Notes under the pieces: model-generated | The model's input: the letters and a program-made list of their open reading frames with translations, nothing else | Told to the model about the DNA's origin: nothing | The model's database searches: none | Program-made: the position numbers and the translations under genes | In this document: in pieces, positions 1 to 8,066 of the stretch | Layout of the letters: the number at the start of each line of letters is the position of its first letter | Position numbering within the stretch: the stretch's first letter is position 1 | Assembly: GCA_025360225.1 (NCBI GenBank) | Contig: JANYCN010000072.1 | Location: forward strand, 16,583 to 80,582 | Reading direction: 5' to 3' | Origin: Actinomycetes bacterium | Lineage (GTDB): Bacteria; Actinomycetota; Thermoleophilia; Gaiellales; F1-60-MAGs149 | DNA: 64,000 nucleotides

Positions 1-2
1 TG

Positions 3-437
3 GCGGCGGGTGAGCCACCGGTGCCGCGGACACAGGCGATCGCGCGCGAGCTCGGCGTTGGTCAGCCGACGTTGACGGAGTCGATCAACGCCCTGCAGGA
101 GAAGGGGCTGGTCAGCCGCACGTTCGACCCGATCGACCGCAGACGGACGACGATCGCTCTGACGGACGCGGGCGCGACGACGATCGCGGATCTCGGAGCG
201 CTGCCGACTGCCTTGGAGGAGGCGATCACCAGTCTCCCGCCGACCGTCCAGGAGCAGCTGCTCGAAGGCGTCGTCGGCGTCGTTGACGCGCTTCACGCAG
301 CCGGTGTGATCTCCGCCGCGCGCACCTGCACGAGCTGCGCGCACCTCGAACCGACGGAGAGCCGCTGCCGGCACTACCGGGTTCCGATCCGCCGCCGTGA
401 CGTTCGCGTCGACTGCCCGGCGCACGCCGAGGGGTAG
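3..437 (+). CDS. MarR-family transcriptional regulator, 5' end outside the window
   Basis: The reading frame is open to the window edge, so the true start lies upstream. The visible part begins in the recognition region of a winged helix (ARELGVGQPTLTESINAL), followed by the wing (VSRTFDPIDRRRTTIALTDAG) that is typical of MarR proteins. After the helical dimer region comes a cysteine-rich tail: CTSC, a further Cys about ten residues on, and a final DCPAH. Such a tail is familiar from a MarR subgroup and could bind metal or respond to redox; this is inference. The frame stops at a TAG. The ligand and target genes are unknown. Confidence 0.85.
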   Translation, partial: AAGEPPVPRTQAIARELGVGQPTLTESINALQEKGLVSRTFDPIDRRRTTIALTDAGATTIADLGALPTALEEAITSLPPTVQEQLLEGVVGVVDALHAAGVISAARTCTSCAHLEPTESRCRHYRVPIRRRDVRVDCPAHAEG

Positions 438-594
438 CGGGTGACCACCGCGTGTTTCGACCTGCTCCCGCTGACCGATGCCCTCCCCGACTCGAAAGCG
501 GCGGCACGCATGACGGGAGAGGCTTCCGCTGCCCGGAGCAGCCCTCTCACACCGGCGCTGTAACAGACGGACGTGCTCGAGGCATGAACGGGTG

Positions 595-1149
595 ATGACC
601 ACCGACGCCGAACTGATCGATCGCTCCCTGACGGACGCCGAGGCGTTCGGGGAGCTCTACGACCGCCACCACGTGGCCCTCGTTGCATGGGCGAGCCGGG
701 CGTGTGGCGACCGCGAGGTTGCGCGCGAGGTCGTCGCCGAGACCTTCGCGCAGGCCTTCGTCGCTCGCCGCCGCTACCGGCCGCACCCGTCGGGCTCCGC
801 GCTCCCGTGGCTGTTCGGGATCGCGCACAACCTGGTGCGAAGGATGCGACGAACGCAACGGATCGACACGGCCGCTCGCACCCGGCTCGGTATCCCGACT
901 GACCTCGTCGTCGACATCGCCGACGAGGTGGACGAGCGCCTCGCGCTCGACCAGTTCGCTGCGGATCTCGCGACCGCGATGCGCGCCCTTCCATCGGCGC
1001 AACGCGAGGCGCTGCTCCTGCGTTACCGCGACGACCTGCCGTTCGATGCCGTTGCTGAGAAGCTCGGCTGCACGCCCGTCAACGCTCGCGTTCGCGTCAC
1101 CCGCGCGCTCGCGACGCTCCGCCTCGGACTGGAGGATCGATCCTCATGA
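595..1149 (+). CDS. RNA polymerase sigma factor, ECF-like sigma-70 family
   Basis: A 184-residue protein with sigma region 2 at about residues 20-85 (LYDRHHVALVAW to PWLFGIAHNLVRRMRR) and region 4 at about 125-175 (LPSAQREALLLRYRDDLPFD, then a helix-turn-helix with CTPVNARVRVTRALATLR). These domains and this size fit the ECF class, which directs RNA polymerase to specific promoters. ATG at 595 is chosen; a GTG directly before it (592) is an alternative, and no clear Shine-Dalgarno precedes either. The stop overlaps the next gene by 4 nt (ATGA), so the membrane protein downstream is probably translationally coupled and may control this sigma factor. The preceding 157 nt hold no other gene that I can see. 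Confidence 0.92.
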   Translation: MTTDAELIDRSLTDAEAFGELYDRHHVALVAWASRACGDREVAREVVAETFAQAFVARRRYRPHPSGSALPWLFGIAHNLVRRMRRTQRIDTAARTRLGIPTDLVVDIADEVDERLALDQFAADLATAMRALPSAQREALLLRYRDDLPFDAVAEKLGCTPVNARVRVTRALATLRLGLEDRSS

Positions 1150-1736
1150 ACGACTTCCGCACCGCCCTCCTCAACGCCGCCGAACGCGAGCTCGCACGTC
1201 CCGCGCGTCGCGGGCCACGGCGGCGCACCGTGCTCCTCGCCGTAGCGGCTCTCAGCGTTTCGTCCGTCGCAGCCGGCGCCGCGAGCGGCCTGTTCACGCT
1301 CACCGATGGGTCGACAGGCGAGCTGATTCCGCTCCAGTGCAAAAGCAACGCCGACGGGACGATCACCTTGACGATGCCCGGCGAAAGCAGCACGATTCAC
1401 CTTCCCGCACCCCACTGTCCGACCGATCCCGGCGCCCGCATCGTCACCGACGCGGCAGGGCGCGCGATCAAGCCGGATGCCGAGATGGGAGCCGTCGGCG
1501 TCGGCGGTGCCTTCTCCTTTAACGTCTTCGGGGTGGCGAGCGACGGTCGGCACGTGGTCATCGCGACGTCCGATCCGAAGAACCTCGGCAAGACGGCGAA
1601 GGAGCTCGGGCTGCCAACGCTCGGCGCTCCCAGCACACCGTCGGATGGCGTCGGCGCAACCGGCCCCTCCCCATCCGGCGGCGGGGCATCCGTCGTCGAG
1701 TCAGGCTCGGCGACGGTCACCGCTCAGACACCGTAG
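1146..1736 (+). CDS. Membrane-anchored protein coupled to the sigma factor (possible anti-sigma)
   Basis: A 196-residue protein. An N-terminal region with many Arg residues (about 1-27) is followed by one hydrophobic segment (TVLLAVAALSVSSVAAGAAS) and an extracytoplasmic part rich in Gly, Ser and Pro near the C-terminus. The topology, short cytoplasmic N-terminus plus one membrane span, and the 4-nt overlap with the sigma gene suggest an anti-sigma or sensor role. No zinc-finger HxxxCxxC anti-sigma motif is visible, so that role is inferred from context only. It ends just before a strong hairpin. Confidence 0.75.
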   Translation: MNDFRTALLNAAERELARPARRGPRRRTVLLAVAALSVSSVAAGAASGLFTLTDGSTGELIPLQCKSNADGTITLTMPGESSTIHLPAPHCPTDPGARIVTDAAGRAIKPDAEMGAVGVGGAFSFNVFGVASDGRHVVIATSDPKNLGKTAKELGLPTLGAPSTPSDGVGATGPSPSGGGASVVESGSATVTAQTP

Positions 1737-1750
1737 GGAGATCTCCGAGC

Positions 1751-1783
1751 GATCAGCTACCGCCCGCTCAGCGGTAGCTGATC
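1751..1783. terminator. Bidirectional hairpin between convergent genes
   Basis: A perfect 12-bp stem (GATCAGCTACCG at 1751-1762 with CGGTAGCTGATC at 1772-1783) closes a 9-nt loop. It lies just after the stop of the rightward membrane-protein gene and overlaps the last codons of the leftward VOC gene, so it can terminate both. No U-tract is evident. Confidence 0.7.
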
Positions 1784-2148
1784 AGCTCGAGCAGCGCTCC
1801 GTCAGGATCGCGGAGGTACACCGACGTCCCCTGGCCAGCGGCGCCCGACCGCGGCGCGTCCTCGAGGATTGGCTCGACCCCCCGCGCCCGTAGGTGCGCC
1901 GCCGCCTCCTGCGCCGTGCCGTCCCACACGAAGCAGACGTCCGCTGACCCCGGGCGAGGCACGTGACGCGGCAGCGGGAACGGCGAGGAACCGGGTGGGT
2001 GGACGTGGATCGCGACGCCACCGATGCGGAATCGGAGCCGGCCGAACGGGAGCTCGTCAACCGTCGCGCCAAGCACATCGCGGTAGAAGACGGCGGCTCG
2101 TGTACCGTCCGACACCTTGATCACGACGTGGTCGAGCCCTACGATCAC
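1768..2148 (-). CDS. VOC (glyoxalase/bleomycin-resistance fold) family protein
   Basis: A 126-residue single-module VOC protein: the first strand GLDHVVIKVSD, then FYRDVLGATVDE, and the C-terminal SVYLRDPDGALLELISYR. His in GLDHVV and Glu in LLELIS are at the usual metal-ligand positions. The start is GTG at 2148, because it overlaps the stop of the upstream gene as GTGA and the domain begins right there; longer starts add unrelated residues. The substrate cannot be told; VOC members include lyases, dioxygenases and antibiotic-binding proteins. Confidence 0.85.
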   Translation of the reverse strand: MIVGLDHVVIKVSDGTRAAVFYRDVLGATVDELPFGRLRFRIGGVAIHVHPPGSSPFPLPRHVPRPGSADVCFVWDGTAQEAAAHLRARGVEPILEDAPRSGAAGQGTSVYLRDPDGALLELISYR

Positions 2149-2411
2149 GTCAGACCCTGACGCGCCTCCCGTACAAGCGCGACGCACTCCGGGTAGATCG
2201 TCGTGATCGCCGCGCGTAGCTGCGTGGCCTGTTCCTCGGGCGTGCCGGCCGGCGTGATCCGGGCGATGGCAGCAGTCGTCATCTGCACCGCGAGGTGGAT
2301 GGCGTTGTCGGCGAACGCCACCGACTGGCTGTGCTGCGCCTGTGCTGCCATGTCGCCGAGCGCCCTCTGGAACGACTCCGGATCGAACCCGAACCCGCCA
2401 AACCCTTCCAT
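2145..2411 (-). CDS. Small hypothetical protein
   Basis: An 88-residue protein starting MEGFGGFGFDPESFQRAL, rich in Ala and predicted mainly helical, with no signal peptide or membrane span. ATG at 2411 is preceded by a good AGGAGG (complement of 2417-2422) at 5-nt spacing. It overlaps the VOC gene by 4 nt and follows the cyclophilin gene by 17 nt, so it is part of the same leftward operon. I do not recognise the family. Confidence 0.7.
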   Translation of the reverse strand: MEGFGGFGFDPESFQRALGDMAAQAQHSQSVAFADNAIHLAVQMTTAAIARITPAGTPEEQATQLRAAITTIYPECVALVREARQGLT

Positions 2412-2428
2412 CACGACCTCCTGTCCGC

Positions 2429-3127
2429 CTACCGCGTCAGGGTAGCGGAGACGATCGTGACGGACTGGCTCGGCGCGTCGCCGCCGCCCGCGCCGGTGCC
2501 GAGCGCGTCGATGCGGGCGATCGTCGCGAGCGTCTCCGCATCGGACGAGTGCGCGAGCACGGCGTACTGCGGCGGCAAACCTTCGCCTTGGGTGCCGGAG
2601 ATGACAAAGAACTGCGAACCGGCAGCGCCGTCCTTCTCGGCCTGGGTCTTCGCCATCGCCAGGTCGCCAAGCTTGTAGTGGTAATCAGCCGGCGGCGCCT
2701 GCACGACCGAGTATCCCGGTCCGCCGCCGCCGGTGCCCTGCGGGTCGCCGCCCTGCAGCACGAAACCCTGGATCACGCGGTGAAAGGTGAGCCCGTCGTA
2801 GAAGTGGTCGGCAACCAGACCGGCGACGGAGTCGGCAACGACACCGCCGAGCTTCGTATCGAGCACGAACGTCATCCGTCCACAGCTCGTCACCATCACG
2901 ATCTTCGCGCCGTCCGCCGCGATCGGTGCCTTCGGCGCTGCCGTGTAGCTCTTCGGGCTCGCCGGCGCGGTCGGCGTGACCGTCTCGCATGCCGCCGGGA
3001 CCGAGACCGGCGTCGATGCCTGCGGCCCAGCTGTCGACGTGGGAGGCGCCGTGGTGCCCGAGGTCGAGCTGCCGCACCCGACAAGCACGAGCGCGATCAG
3101 GGCAACGGCGGGGGTGGTGTGGCGCAT
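2429..3127 (-). CDS. Cyclophilin-type peptidyl-prolyl isomerase, lipoprotein
   Basis: A 232-residue protein with a lipoprotein signal (MRHTTPAVALIALVLVGC; lipobox LVGC) and a Ser/Thr/Pro-rich linker to about residue 65, then a cyclophilin domain. The core motifs are FYDGLTFHRVIQGFVLQGGD and GSQFFVISG, corresponding to the catalytic Arg and substrate groove of cyclophilins. It should speed proline isomerisation in proteins outside the membrane. The start ATG overlaps the stop of the upstream M42 peptidase gene by 1 nt (TGATG). Confidence 0.93.
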   Translation of the reverse strand: MRHTTPAVALIALVLVGCGSSTSGTTAPPTSTAGPQASTPVSVPAACETVTPTAPASPKSYTAAPKAPIAADGAKIVMVTSCGRMTFVLDTKLGGVVADSVAGLVADHFYDGLTFHRVIQGFVLQGGDPQGTGGGGPGYSVVQAPPADYHYKLGDLAMAKTQAEKDGAAGSQFFVISGTQGEGLPPQYAVLAHSSDAETLATIARIDALGTGAGGGDAPSQSVTIVSATLTR

Positions 3128-4203
3128 CAGCGGTTCCAGTCGTCGGTCGGGGTGAGCGTGGTCAGCAGCGTCGCGATCAGATCGGCAGCGGCGTCGAGAT
3201 CGGCCAGGCTACAGACCTCGACGGGGCTGTGCATGTGGCGCAGCGGGATCGAGACGAGGGCGGCGGCCGATCCGGAGAGCGCGTCGAGCGCGCCGTTCAC
3301 GTCGGTGTAGGTCGAATCCTCGACGTGCATCGCCTCGACCTGCACGGCGATCCTGTGCTCGTCGGCGACGGACGCGAGCCGCTCGTACAGGCCTGGATGC
3401 AGACCAACGCCGCGCGTCAACACCGGGCCATGTCCGACGCGGATGCGCCCCGTGGTGCCGCGATCGATGCCGGGCACGTCGCTCGCGTGCGTCACGTCGA
3501 CGACGATCGCGACCGCCGGCGCCACGGCGTGCGCCATCGCCCGCCCGCCGTCCATCAGCGTCTCCTCCAGCACCGGCGCACCGGCAACGACCGGCACGGC
3601 GACGCCGGACAGCGCGGCGCGTCGAACCGCCTCGGCGACGACCCATGCGCCGGTGCGGTTATCCAGCGCCCGCGACGCGAGGCGGTCGTTCGCGAGCTCG
3701 ACCGGAGGGCTGTCGATGACGACCGTGTCGCCGATCGCGACGATCGTCCGTGCCTCGGCGGCGTTCCGTGCGCCGACGTCGAGCCACAGCTCGTTGATCG
3801 TCGTTGCGTGCGTCAGGTCGGCGCCGCCCATCAGGTGACGCGGCCCCTTGCCGATCACGCCCGGCACGATCCCATCGCGCGTGCGCACCAGCACCCGCTG
3901 TCCGACGAGGACCTGTGCATCCCACGTGCCGATCGCGCGGACACGGAACAGGCCGTCGCTGTCCTCGTCGTCGTCGAGCACCTGCGTCACGATCAACGCG
4001 ATCTCGTCGATGTGGCCCATGAGCAGCGTTGCAGGGCCCTTCGCCGGTCCGATCCGCGCGAACGAGTTGCCGAGCCGGTCGCCGGAAACCTTCGCGAACG
4101 TCTCGCAGTAGCCGCGCCAGACGCGTGCCGCCGGCTCCTCGTGACCCGACGGTCCGTGGGCGCGCAGCAGGGCGTCGAGGAACGATCGTGCCGAAGGATC
4201 CAT
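3127..4203 (-). CDS. M42-family metallo-aminopeptidase
   Basis: A 358-residue cytosolic peptidase of the M42 (glutamyl aminopeptidase/TET) family. Visible landmarks are GHIDEIALIV (first metal-binding His), DRLASRALDNRTGAWV (bridging Asp), APVLEETLMDGG (catalytic Glu pair) and VVDVTHASDVPG (metal Asp). HMHSPVEV near the end supplies the last ligand. Start ATG 4203 gives the usual family length; a longer frame runs antisense to the neighbouring synthase and is discarded. TAGCGT (complement of 4211-4216) lies 7 nt before the ATG, suggesting a leaderless transcript. Confidence 0.92.
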   Translation of the reverse strand: MDPSARSFLDALLRAHGPSGHEEPAARVWRGYCETFAKVSGDRLGNSFARIGPAKGPATLLMGHIDEIALIVTQVLDDDEDSDGLFRVRAIGTWDAQVLVGQRVLVRTRDGIVPGVIGKGPRHLMGGADLTHATTINELWLDVGARNAAEARTIVAIGDTVVIDSPPVELANDRLASRALDNRTGAWVVAEAVRRAALSGVAVPVVAGAPVLEETLMDGGRAMAHAVAPAVAIVVDVTHASDVPGIDRGTTGRIRVGHGPVLTRGVGLHPGLYERLASVADEHRIAVQVEAMHVEDSTYTDVNGALDALSGSAAALVSIPLRHMHSPVEVCSLADLDAAADLIATLLTTLTPTDDWNR

Positions 4204-4228
4204 GCACCAGACGCTACCATCAACGTTC
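4204..4228. promoter_or_regulatory. Compact divergent promoter region with overlapping -10 elements
   Basis: Only 25 bp separate the M42 start (4203, minus) from the synthase start (4229, plus). ACGCTACCAT at 4211-4220 contains TAGCGT on the minus strand, 7 nt from one start, and TACCAT on the plus strand, 8 nt from the other. Both transcripts would be leaderless or nearly so, and the two -10 elements share bases. Confidence 0.5.
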
Positions 4229-5470
4229 GTGGAGCACGTTCGCGTCGTCATCACGGGGATCGGTGCGATCACGCCGGTCGGCCTCAACACCACGGACACG
4301 TGGGCGGCGCTGCTCGCCGGGCAGACCGGCATTGGCGACCTGACGCTGTTCGATGGCTCGCGCATCGGCTGTGCCGTCGCCGCCGAGGCAACGGGGTTCG
4401 AGGTCGCCGCAGTCGTCGACCGGCGCGATGCACGACGGATGGATCGCTGCAGCGTCCTCGCCGTCGCCGCCGCGCGCGAGGCGTGGGCGAACGCCGGAGC
4501 GCCGAACCTCCCGCCCGACCGTGTCGGGGTCGTGCTTGGCACCGCCGTCGGTGGGCTCGCGACCATGACCGAGCAGGCCCTGCTGCTCGCCGAGCGTCCC
4601 GACCGGTTGTCGCCGCACTTCATCCAGAACATGCTCGTCGACACGCCAACGAGCTACATCGCCACTGACCTCGGCATCCGCGGCCCGAACTTCGCCGTCG
4701 TCTCGGCCTGCGCGACGGGTGCCCACTCGATCGGCGTCGCGGCCGAGATGGTGCGCCGCGGCGAGGCCGACGCGATCCTCGCCGGCGGCGCCGAGGCGGG
4801 CCTCAGCGAGCTGTTGATGGGCGGGTTCGCCGTTATGCGCGCGCTCGGCTCGCCTCGGCCCGGGGAGGGCCCGGCGTCCGCGTCGCGACCGTTTGACGCG
4901 ACCCGCAACGGCTTCGTCCTCGGCGAGGGCGCGGTGCTCCTGGTGCTCGAGCGCGAGGTCGACGCGCTCGCCCGCGGCGCCTCGATCATCGCCGAGCTGG
5001 TCGGCTACGGCGCGTCGAACGACGCCCACCACATCACCGCGCCGCACCCGGACGGGATCGGCGTGATGGAGATGATGCGCTCCGCGATCGAACGCGCCGG
5101 GCTCAAGCCCGACGCGATTGGCTACGTCAACGCTCACGGCACCTCGACGCCCCTCAACGACGCCGCTGAGACCGCCGCGATCCGGGCCGTGTTCGGCGAG
5201 CACGCCGGGTCGCTCGCGGTGTCGTCGACGAAGTCGATGACGGGCCACCTGATGGGAGCTGCCGGGGCGCTCGAGACGGCCGTCTGCGCCCTCGCGGTGC
5301 GCGATGGGATCGTGCCGCCGACGATCAACCTGCGCGACCGCGATCCTGCGTGCGACCTCGACTACGTGACGGAGGGCGCTCGTGCGATCGCCGGGCTCAC
5401 CTACGCGTTGTCCAACTCGATGGGTCTCGGCGGACACAACGGGTGCACGCTCGTGCGCCGTTACGGCTGA
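4229..5470 (+). CDS. Beta-ketoacyl-ACP synthase, FabF-like
   Basis: A 413-residue condensing enzyme that joins malonyl-ACP to an acyl chain in fatty-acid or polyketide synthesis. The catalytic triad is visible: Cys in VVSACATGAHSIG, His in NAHGTSTPLND and His in TKSMTGHLMGAAGALE. The C-terminal NSMGLGGHN is also typical. GTG at 4229 (VEHVRVVITGIGAITPVG) is preferred to ATG 4202 because the domain starts there and the ATG would overlap the divergent gene. No ACP or other fatty-acid gene is adjacent, so the product is unknown. Confidence 0.92.
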   Translation: MEHVRVVITGIGAITPVGLNTTDTWAALLAGQTGIGDLTLFDGSRIGCAVAAEATGFEVAAVVDRRDARRMDRCSVLAVAAAREAWANAGAPNLPPDRVGVVLGTAVGGLATMTEQALLLAERPDRLSPHFIQNMLVDTPTSYIATDLGIRGPNFAVVSACATGAHSIGVAAEMVRRGEADAILAGGAEAGLSELLMGGFAVMRALGSPRPGEGPASASRPFDATRNGFVLGEGAVLLVLEREVDALARGASIIAELVGYGASNDAHHITAPHPDGIGVMEMMRSAIERAGLKPDAIGYVNAHGTSTPLNDAAETAAIRAVFGEHAGSLAVSSTKSMTGHLMGAAGALETAVCALAVRDGIVPPTINLRDRDPACDLDYVTEGARAIAGLTYALSNSMGLGGHNGCTLVRRYG

Positions 5471-5477
5471 ACCGGCG

Positions 5478-6083
5478 TTGGTCGAGCGGTTCGACACCCT
5501 TGCAGGCCCGGCGCGCGCCGAGCTGAAGGAGCGCGGGTCGCGGTTCCTCGCGCTCGCCGTTCCCGTTGCCTGTCGCGTAGAGGCCGACGGCTTCCATGCC
5601 ACCCAGACGGCCGCGTACCGGGATGCGACCCACGTCGTGCCGGCCTTCACGCTTCACGACGGCACGGCGTGGGCGAGCGACGCCGGTGAGCCAGGCGGCA
5701 GCGCCGGCGCGCCGATGCTGCAGGCGCTCGTCGGCGCCGGCGTGCTCGACGTCGTCGCCGTCGTCGTGCGCTGGTACGGCGGCACGAACCTCGGCATCGG
5801 CGGCCTCGTGCGTGCCTACGGCGGCGTGCTCGCGCTCGCGCTTGCCGATGCGCCGCGTCGAACGGTCGTCCGCACGACCAGGGTCAGGATGGTGTTCGCG
5901 CACGAGCGCACGTCGGCGGTGCTACGGGCCGTCGCAACGCACGGCGGGTCACAGGTCGAGCACGGCTTCGCGGGCGCGCTCGCGACCTGCTCCGTGACGC
6001 TTCCCGCTCATGGTCTGGCTGCCTTCAGCGTCCTCCTTGCGGATGCAACCCAGGGTGCGGTACGGCCGCAGGTGCTCGCTTGA
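5478..6083 (+). CDS. YigZ/IMPACT family protein
   Basis: A 201-residue protein with the UPF0029 (Impact) domain: [37 protein letters not shown] and VVRWYGGTNLGIGGLVRAYGG. In eukaryotes the domain modulates GCN2-type translation control; the bacterial role is not firmly known. The start is uncertain: TTG at 5478 places it 7 nt after the synthase stop and matches the family N-terminus, with no in-frame ATG or GTG nearby. It overlaps the next gene by 4 nt (TTGA). Confidence 0.88.
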   Translation: MVERFDTLAGPARAELKERGSRFLALAVPVACRVEADGFHATQTAAYRDATHVVPAFTLHDGTAWASDAGEPGGSAGAPMLQALVGAGVLDVVAVVVRWYGGTNLGIGGLVRAYGGVLALALADAPRRTVVRTTRVRMVFAHERTSAVLRAVATHGGSQVEHGFAGALATCSVTLPAHGLAAFSVLLADATQGAVRPQVLA

Positions 6084-6844
6084 CGCCCGAGCAGATCGCG
6101 ATCGAGGCGCTCGGCCTGGAGGGGCCGCTGACGCTGCTTCGCGCATCGGGGTCAGCCGTGTTCCGCTGTGGTGCCGGCATCGTGCGGGTCGCCACGGGCG
6201 GCGGCGCGGCGGTCGAGGTCGCCCGCCAGCTGCACGCCGCAGGTGCACCGGTCGCGGCGCTTCTGGCGGGCCCGGTCGGGGTTGACGGGTTCCTCGTGAC
6301 GCTCTGGCAGGACCTTCCCGACGACGGGACGCTCGACGGCGCCGCGGTAGGCCGCGCGCTGCGGCGCTTCCACGATGCCGGCACCGGTGTGAAGGCTCCG
6401 ACGTGGGAGCCGGTCGCCTGGCTCGACGGTTGGCTTGACGTCGCCGCTGATCCTGCGATCGCCCGGCAGGTTCGCGAACGCGTCCGCGCGGGCGCGGCGC
6501 TGCTCGTCGGCCCGTCCGTCCTTCTGCACACCGACGCGCATCGCGGCAACCTGCGCATCGTCGCCGGCGAGGCGTCCCTCGTCGACCTCGAGCAGGTCGC
6601 GATCGGACCGAGCACGTACGACTTCGCCGCGCTCGAGGTGACGGAGCGCCGCTTCAACGGCAATGGCGGGGTCGTCGACGCGGTGATCGAGGCCTACGGC
6701 GGCGACCGCGACGGCCTTGCTGCGGCGGTCGCGTTGCGCGAGGCGCTCGCCGTCGGCTTCGTCCTCGGGCTCGGTCACGTGGACGTTGCCCGGGAACGCC
6801 TCGCACAGCTCGACGACCGCTCCGCTCGTTGGCGACCATACTGA
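6080..6844 (+). CDS. Phosphotransferase (APH) family protein
   Basis: A 254-residue kinase-like protein. The Brenner motif LLHTDAHRGNLRIV (catalytic Asp and Asn) and the following LVDLEQVAIGPSTYDFAAL mark the APH/choline-kinase fold. The nucleotide-binding lobe is short. It starts at a TTG overlapping the stop of the YigZ gene. The substrate is unknown; context gives no resistance role. ADP-binding Asp of the usual DFD/DWE motif appears as D in VDLEQ. Confidence 0.8.
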   Translation: MTPEQIAIEALGLEGPLTLLRASGSAVFRCGAGIVRVATGGGAAVEVARQLHAAGAPVAALLAGPVGVDGFLVTLWQDLPDDGTLDGAAVGRALRRFHDAGTGVKAPTWEPVAWLDGWLDVAADPAIARQVRERVRAGAALLVGPSVLLHTDAHRGNLRIVAGEASLVDLEQVAIGPSTYDFAALEVTERRFNGNGGVVDAVIEAYGGDRDGLAAAVALREALAVGFVLGLGHVDVARERLAQLDDRSARWRPY

Positions 6845-6849
6845 GACGC

Positions 6850-7476
6850 GTGGACGAGCTACCGGCAGACCTGCAACCCGACTTCCTCGTGGCGGCCTAC
6901 CGCAACGGCTACTTCCCGATGGACGATGGGCCCGACGCAACCGACGAGGTGCGTTGGTACGAGCCCGACCCGCGGGCGGTGCTCCCGCTGCAACGCGTCA
7001 CGGTCGGCCGCACCCTCGCGCGCACGCTGCGCAACCACCCCTTCGACCTGCGCACGAACGGCGCGTTCGAGCAGGTCGTCCGGGCCTGCGCACGTCCGCG
7101 TGATGGCGAGGACGGCGTGTGGATCTCCGAACGCTTCGTCCAGGCGTACTGCGCGTTGCACGAGCGTCGCAACGCCCGCTCGTTCGAGGCGTGGCTCGAC
7201 GGTGAGCTCGTCGGCGGGCTCTATGGCGTGCAGATCGGGCGCGCCTTCTTCGCCGAGAGCATGTTCCACACCGCACGCGACGCCGGGAACGTGGTGCTCT
7301 GCTGGAGCGCCGCCTACCTGGCGGAACGCGGCACGCTGCTCTACGACGTGCAGTTCGTCTCCGACCACCTCCAGCGACTCGGCGTTGTCGAGATCCCGCT
7401 CGCGGAGTACCGCAGGCGCCTCTCCGCGGCGACCGATCTGAAGCTGCTGTCGCGCGAGGAAATGGCCGCCGGATAG
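6850..7476 (+). CDS. aat: Leucyl/phenylalanyl-tRNA--protein transferase
   Basis: A 208-residue enzyme that transfers Leu or Phe from tRNA to N-terminal Arg or Lys of proteins, marking them for ClpAP (N-end rule). Signature segments are YRNGYFPM, WYEPDPRAVLPL, GVWISERFVQAY and GGLYGVQIGRAFFAESMFH. Start GTG 6850 lies 5 nt after the phosphotransferase stop; a TTG at 6829 would add residues absent from the family. The length is slightly below the E. coli protein (234). Confidence 0.95.
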   Translation: MDELPADLQPDFLVAAYRNGYFPMDDGPDATDEVRWYEPDPRAVLPLQRVTVGRTLARTLRNHPFDLRTNGAFEQVVRACARPRDGEDGVWISERFVQAYCALHERRNARSFEAWLDGELVGGLYGVQIGRAFFAESMFHTARDAGNVVLCWSAAYLAERGTLLYDVQFVSDHLQRLGVVEIPLAEYRRRLSAATDLKLLSREEMAAG

Positions 7477-7493
7477 TCCAGGCGCGGCCCCGG

Positions 7494-8039
7494 TCAGTTC
7501 ACCGACGGGTCGTCTGGCATGCGGGCCAGCAACGCCAGACGGCCACCCTGGCGTTCGAGCACCCGCGCCCAGAGGTTGTGCAGGTCGACGCCGAACACGT
7601 CGTCGGCGATCGGTGTTGCGAGGATCCACGCCCCCTGCTCGATCTCTTCCTCGAGCTGTCCAGCGCCCCAGCCGCTGTAACCGGCGTACAGCCGTACTGC
7701 TGCGACCGACCCGGTCAGGTCGCCAGCGTCGGCGGAGACGAAGCCGATCGAGCCGAACGCCGGGGAGCCGCCGGCGTCGGCGTCGATGAAGTCGGCGAGC
7801 GCCACGACCCCACCGACCTCCACCGGCCCACCCTCGTGCACGCGCTCGCCGTCGGCCATGAGGTGGCTGAGCGAGGGCACCGCATCGGCCGCGCGGGTCT
7901 CCGTTGGTCGGTCGAGAACCACGCCCATCGCGCCCTCCGGGCCGTGCTCGCAGAGCAGCACGACGGCGCGTCGGAAGTTCGGGTCGCGCAGGAACGGAGC
8001 GGCGACCAGAAGCGTTCCACGCAGCGAGGTGAAGGGCAT
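7494..8039 (-). CDS. YqgE/AlgH family protein
   Basis: A 181-residue protein with LRGTLLVAAPFLRDPNFRRAVVLLCEH, MGVVLDRP, GGPVEVG and YAGYSGWGAGQLEEEIEQGAW, the full-length AlgH signature. The family has a compact fold of uncertain biochemical role; AlgH was linked to alginate control in Pseudomonas. Start ATG 8039 gives family length. It faces fumC across 27 bp, and GATAGTAGCC there may carry the -10 of both genes. Confidence 0.93.
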   Translation of the reverse strand: MPFTSLRGTLLVAAPFLRDPNFRRAVVLLCEHGPEGAMGVVLDRPTETRAADAVPSLSHLMADGERVHEGGPVEVGGVVALADFIDADAGGSPAFGSIGFVSADAGDLTGSVAAVRLYAGYSGWGAGQLEEEIEQGAWILATPIADDVFGVDLHNLWARVLERQGGRLALLARMPDDPSVN

Positions 8040-8066
8040 TCCCGTGGGCGATAGTAGCCTCCCGGC

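Noticed and set aside
2989..4668. 559-codon plus-strand frame across the M42 peptidase gene
   Set aside because: Antisense to a gene with all catalytic motifs, and of low-complexity Arg-rich composition.
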